DNA of 64,000 nucleotides from contig JAHDEE010000004.1 in NCBI GenBank assembly GCA_020629005.1, positions 1 to 64,000 of the forward strand, read 5' to 3'. The stretch comes from Chitinophagales bacterium. GTDB taxonomy: Bacteria; Bacteroidota; Bacteroidia; Chitinophagales; UBA2359. Positions 60,789-64,000 of this stretch are shown here, piece after piece; positions within the stretch are counted from its first letter, which is position 1; every line of letters starts with the position of its first letter. Position numbers and translations under genes: made by a program. The notes under the pieces were generated by a model. That model was not told where the DNA came from. It did no database searches and saw only the letters and a program-made list of their open reading frames with translations.

Positions 60789-62024
60789 ATGCGAATACTG
60801 CAGTTGTGTAAGAAGTTTCCATATCCTGCAAAGGATGGAGAAACCATTGCTATATACAAGATCATAAAAGGATTGAGCTACTTAGAGCATGATGTAACCG
60901 TACTTGGAAAGAGTAGCCCAAAGCATCCCTATAACCATCAAGAGCTGCCATATGAAGTCGAACAACTGGCCAAATTTGATAGCATCTTTGTTGACACGAA
61001 AGTTAGGGTATCGGCGGCTTTTTTAAATCTGTTTTCAAACTCCTCTTATAACATCACCAGATTCTATTCAGGAGATTACGAACGTAGGCTCAGAAGTCTT
61101 TTGAGGTACAACCAGTACGACTTGATACAAATGGAAGGGCTCTACCTGGCTCAATATCTCGAAGTTGTTAGAGATTGTTGCGACAGTCCGATAGTAATGC
61201 GGGCGCACAATGTTGAATATGAGATTTGGCAGCGTCTTGCTGATGAGATGAGTTTTGGCCCAAAGAAGTTCTACTTCAAATTTCTAGCCGGCAGGCTGAA
61301 GAGATTTGAGCTTAAGGTTTTAAACGAATTTGACGCTTTGGTTTGCATATCAAACAAAGATGAAAGCACCTTTCTGGACCATGGATTCATTGGCCCGGTA
61401 ATGACTTTACCAGCCACTATCGAAATGAGTGACTATGAACAGCTCAATGGAGAAACTGACTTTCGTTCCGTATTTTTTCTCGGTGGGCTGGATTGGATTC
61501 CAAACCAGGAAGGGTTGAAATGGTTTCTGCGAGAAGTATGGCCTACCATCAGTCAACGCTTTCCGCAAGTTCGTTTCTATATTGCCGGAAGGCATGCGCC
61601 TGAGTGGATCAAAAAGGACCTGCCAGACTCCGCGGAATTTTTAGGAGAAGTAGACAATGCATACAACTATATGCACTCAAAAGGGGTGATGATTGTGCCA
61701 CTCTTTTCAGGCAGTGGCATGCGAATAAAGATCGTCGAGGCTATGGCAGCTTCAAAAGCAATTGTAGCAACTTCCGTTGCGGCAGAAGGCATCGGCTATG
61801 TTGAGGGCAGAGACTTGTTGATTGCCAATGATGCTGAAGCTTTTATTAGCAAGATTAGCTCGTGCCTTGAAAACGAGGAGTATACAAAGTCACTCGGTTC
61901 TGCCGCCCAGGCTTTCGCTGCTGAAAATCACGACAATCTAGGCCAAATCAACAAACTCGTTTCATTCTATGAGCAGAACCTATTCAGGAAACAGCCCACT
62001 TCAGGAAGCGGAAGTCTTGTCTAA
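60789..62024 (+). CDS. GT-B family glycosyltransferase (GT4-like)
   Basis: A 411-residue cytosolic glycosyltransferase. Near its N-terminus MRILQLCKKFPYPAKDGETI is the usual GT4 start; the C-terminal half binds the nucleotide sugar (GGLDWIPNQEGLKWF, FYIAGRHAPEWIKKDLPDSA) and SGSGMRIKIVEAMAASKAIV holds the catalytic E-x7-E region of retaining enzymes. The sugar is unknown. A GT2 gene follows 21 bp downstream, so both may build the same envelope glycan. Confidence 0.92.
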   Translation: MRILQLCKKFPYPAKDGETIAIYKIIKGLSYLEHDVTVLGKSSPKHPYNHQELPYEVEQLAKFDSIFVDTKVRVSAAFLNLFSNSSYNITRFYSGDYERRLRSLLRYNQYDLIQMEGLYLAQYLEVVRDCCDSPIVMRAHNVEYEIWQRLADEMSFGPKKFYFKFLAGRLKRFELKVLNEFDALVCISNKDESTFLDHGFIGPVMTLPATIEMSDYEQLNGETDFRSVFFLGGLDWIPNQEGLKWFLREVWPTISQRFPQVRFYIAGRHAPEWIKKDLPDSAEFLGEVDNAYNYMHSKGVMIVPLFSGSGMRIKIVEAMAASKAIVATSVAAEGIGYVEGRDLLIANDAEAFISKISSCLENEEYTKSLGSAAQAFAAENHDNLGQINKLVSFYEQNLFRKQPTSGSGSLV

Positions 62025-62045
62025 TCATAGGAAATACTTTATCAA

Positions 62046-63248
62046 TTGCTGATCAACTATCTCGCGCAAATTATTTTTTGGGTATCAGTACTCGCGATAT
62101 TTCACTCCTACGTGATCTATCCCTTACTTCTGAAGTTGCTGAGTCGAGGTAAGTCTTTATCAGATGAATTCTATAATCAACAAGACGAATGGCCCACCTT
62201 GATTATTCTCATGGCCGCATACAATGAAGAAGAAGTTATAAAGGAAAAACTGGAAAGTATTTTCAATACAGAATATCCCCTTGAAAAGATTAAAGTCTGG
62301 ATTGGCTCCGATGGATCGGTAGACAGAACAGACGAGATTATTGCTACCTATGCAAATCGCTATCGACAATGTGAGTTGACCAGATTCGGAGGTCGAAACG
62401 GAAAGTCTAACATTTTGAATCAATTGGTATTGAAAAAAGCCTCCTTTTTGCAGAAGCATCCGGATTCTGTGTTTATTATGACGGATGCGAATGTAATCTT
62501 TACGCCCGCGTTATTGCACAAGCTGGCACGTCACTTCAAGAGCGAAGAAATCGGCATTGTCGGGGCTACGATTGTAAACCGGGGTATGCGCAAAGATGGA
62601 ATCTCAGTTCAAGAGAAGAGCTACATACAGCGGGAAAATCTTATCAAATACCGCGAGGGACTGCTGTGGGGAAGTATGATGGGTGCTTTTGGTGCTTGTT
62701 ATGCTATGCGCACACCTTTGTTTACGCAGATTCCAGCGAATTTCCTGATGGAAGATTTTTACTTAAGTATGAACGTCCTTGATTTAGGCAAGAAGGCAAT
62801 CAAGGATATAGAGGCCATTGCCTACGAAGATGTATCCAATGATATTCAGGAGGAATTCAAGCGAAAAAAGCGTATTTCTTCGGGTAACTTCCAAAATCTA
62901 TCCGTCTACAAACATTTGCTCAATCCATCAAAAGGAGGACTTGCGTTTAGCTTTTTTTCGCATAAGCTACTAAGATGGCTGGGGCCAATCTTCATCATGT
63001 GCGCATTTATTAGTGGCTTATTCCTGGCAATTGGAAACCAATTCTACTGCATATTGTTTATTTTGCAAGCAGCATTATTGAGCATTCCTGTACTGGATGC
63101 TCTATTAAAGAAGTTAGGTCTTCACATAGGATTATTCAGATACATTACCTACTTCTATTACATGAATTATGCGCTGCTGATTGGCTTAATCAATTACATA
63201 AAAGGAATTAATACCAATGTCTGGACACCTACACAACGGAACCAATGA
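62046..63248 (+). CDS. membrane-bound GT2 family glycosyltransferase
   Basis: A 400-residue enzyme with an N-terminal membrane anchor ([20 protein letters not shown]) and C-terminal membrane helices (~300-390). The GT-A domain shows [34 protein letters not shown] with the nucleotide-binding acid, [12 protein letters not shown] with the DxD-type acid, and ED in [13 protein letters not shown] as catalytic base. A Q/RxxRW-like motif ([14 protein letters not shown]) is partly kept. No ATG lies before the first conserved motif, so the TTG at 62046 is the likely start. Its end overlaps the ribBA start by 32 bp. Confidence 0.88.
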   Translation: MLINYLAQIIFWVSVLAIFHSYVIYPLLLKLLSRGKSLSDEFYNQQDEWPTLIILMAAYNEEEVIKEKLESIFNTEYPLEKIKVWIGSDGSVDRTDEIIATYANRYRQCELTRFGGRNGKSNILNQLVLKKASFLQKHPDSVFIMTDANVIFTPALLHKLARHFKSEEIGIVGATIVNRGMRKDGISVQEKSYIQRENLIKYREGLLWGSMMGAFGACYAMRTPLFTQIPANFLMEDFYLSMNVLDLGKKAIKDIEAIAYEDVSNDIQEEFKRKKRISSGNFQNLSVYKHLLNPSKGGLAFSFFSHKLLRWLGPIFIMCAFISGLFLAIGNQFYCILFILQAALLSIPVLDALLKKLGLHIGLFRYITYFYYMNYALLIGLINYIKGINTNVWTPTQRNQ

Positions 63249-64000
63249 TACCGGCAAGATTCGCCTTGATACCATTGAAGATGCTCTGGAAGACATAAAA
63301 GCTGGCAAAGTCATCATTGTCGTGGACGATGAAGACCGCGAAAACGAAGGGGACTTTATCGCTGCAGCAGAAACTGTAACCCCCGAGATTGTAAATTTTA
63401 TGGCTACCTATGGGCGTGGCTTGATGTGCGCACCTTTAACTGAGGCCCGCTGCGCAGAATTAGGTCTTGACATGATGGTTCCGCAGAACACAAGCAGCCA
63501 TCAAACGCCTTTTACCATATCTGTAGATTTGATTACTCAGGGCACAACCACCGGAATATCAACGCTTGACCGTGCAAAGACCATTAGAGCGCTGGCTGAC
63601 CCAAATACTAAGCCAACAGAGCTGGGTCGTCCGGGGCATATCTTTCCTTTGAAAGCGAAGGAGGGGGGGGTTTTACGTCGAGCAGGCCATACGGAAGCCA
63701 CAATTGACCTGGCCAGGATGGCTGGTCTTAAGCCTGCTGGTGTGCTGATCGAAATCCTGAACGAGGATGGTACCATGGCAAGACTACCACAATTGCGAAA
63801 GGTGGCCGATCAGTTTGGCATGAAGCTCATTTCGATTGAGGATTTGATTGCTTATAGATTGCGTACTGAAAAGCTGGTCAAAGAAGAGGTTCGAGTGAAG
63901 ATGCCTACGAAATATGGGAATTTTGAATTAATCGCATTCTCGCAGATCACCACCGGACAGATGCACCTTGCCCTTGTGAAAGGAGACTGGAAAAAAGGCG
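63217..64000 (+). CDS. ribBA: 3,4-dihydroxy-2-butanone 4-phosphate synthase / GTP cyclohydrolase II (3' truncated by window)
   Basis: The frame from the ATG at 63217 stays open to the end of the window (261 codons). The translation begins [20 protein letters not shown], followed by [20 protein letters not shown] (metal-binding acidic motif of RibB), [60 protein letters not shown] and [20 protein letters not shown], all typical of DHBP synthase. From ~residue 205 the GTP cyclohydrolase II domain begins. RibBA makes the two starting compounds of riboflavin synthesis. It overlaps the GT2 gene by 32 bp. A run of eight G residues lies at 63663-63670. Confidence 0.92.
   Translation, partial: MSGHLHNGTNDTGKIRLDTIEDALEDIKAGKVIIVVDDEDRENEGDFIAAAETVTPEIVNFMATYGRGLMCAPLTEARCAELGLDMMVPQNTSSHQTPFTISVDLITQGTTTGISTLDRAKTIRALADPNTKPTELGRPGHIFPLKAKEGGVLRRAGHTEATIDLARMAGLKPAGVLIEILNEDGTMARLPQLRKVADQFGMKLISIEDLIAYRLRTEKLVKEEVRVKMPTKYGNFELIAFSQITTGQMHLALVKGDWKKG

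Noticed and set aside
1-64000. CRISPR arrays, tRNA and rRNA genes
   Set aside because: I looked for regularly spaced repeats and for T-loop sequences of the GGTTCGAATCC type and found none that fit.

Overview
The window is chromosomal DNA from a member of the phylum Bacteroidota. The evidence is three exported proteins ending in, or shaped like, type IX secretion (T9SS) C-terminal sorting domains; a PorE-type OmpA protein; HU-CCDC81/SPOR and DUF7948/SBBP proteins that are largely confined to this phylum; and gene starts preceded by the Bacteroidota -7 box TAnnTTTG rather than by clear Shine-Dalgarno sites. An MqnD gene shows that menaquinone is made by the futalosine route, which fits Saprospiria-, Cytophagia- or Chitinophagia-like lineages better than typical Flavobacteriia, but I cannot place it lower than phylum with confidence. 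I see no tRNA, rRNA, CRISPR array, intact insertion sequence or prophage. Coding density is high and most genes are ordinary core or envelope genes.

Layout. 1-7.5 kb: the tail of a DUF1571/LysM protein, an aldehyde dehydrogenase, a rhodanese/lipoprotein pair, a hydratase, two tRNA-modification genes (trmO, queE) and a PorE-like OmpA protein. 7.9-14 kb: a coiled-coil protein, a Wzi-like outer-membrane barrel, a MerR regulator, a PIF1-like helicase, an aldo/keto reductase and an HMG-CoA lyase. 14.9-22.8 kb: a 1797-residue modular T9SS adhesin overlapping a two-component-type propeller sensor that has no kinase. 23-29.5 kb: ftsK, lolA, lpd and two hypothetical exported proteins. 29.9-35.6 kb: a lipoprotein, an L,D-transpeptidase-like protein, an IS630-type HTH protein overlapping mqnD, a CtpA protease and an AlbA_2 protein. 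35.7-39.8 kb: a small T9SS protein, an aquaporin, trmD, an NlpC/P60 peptidase and a coiled-coil membrane protein. 39.9-50.8 kb: a three-gene envelope operon (TPR protein, outer-membrane barrel, HU/SPOR protein), a TonB-dependent receptor behind tsaC, and sucC. 51.2-64 kb: a hypothetical family protein, a giant DUF7948/SBBP T9SS protein with a small periplasmic partner, an M1 peptidase, a hemolysin III protein, two glycosyltransferases and the start of ribBA.

The most unusual feature is not a gene. Four intergenic gaps (about 7.69, 14.08, 29.65 and 50.99 kb) each hold one copy of the same 150-210 nt structured element, two in each orientation. The copies share a central loop (GGGGGCTCGGAG ... 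GGAGAGACC in the best pair) flanked by nested stems whose arms differ from copy to copy yet stay complementary. In the two reverse-strand copies several differences are G-U pairs only on the strand that carries the shared loop, which argues for an RNA acting on that strand rather than a plain DNA palindrome.

Other points of interest are the kinase-less propeller sensor fused by overlap to a giant adhesin gene, the transposase-derived HTH protein with a lysine-rich tail coupled to menaquinone synthesis, an aquaporin lacking the selectivity-filter arginine, a 10-bp inverted repeat over a promoter between the aquaporin gene and trmD, and a LysM domain inserted inside a DUF1571 domain.
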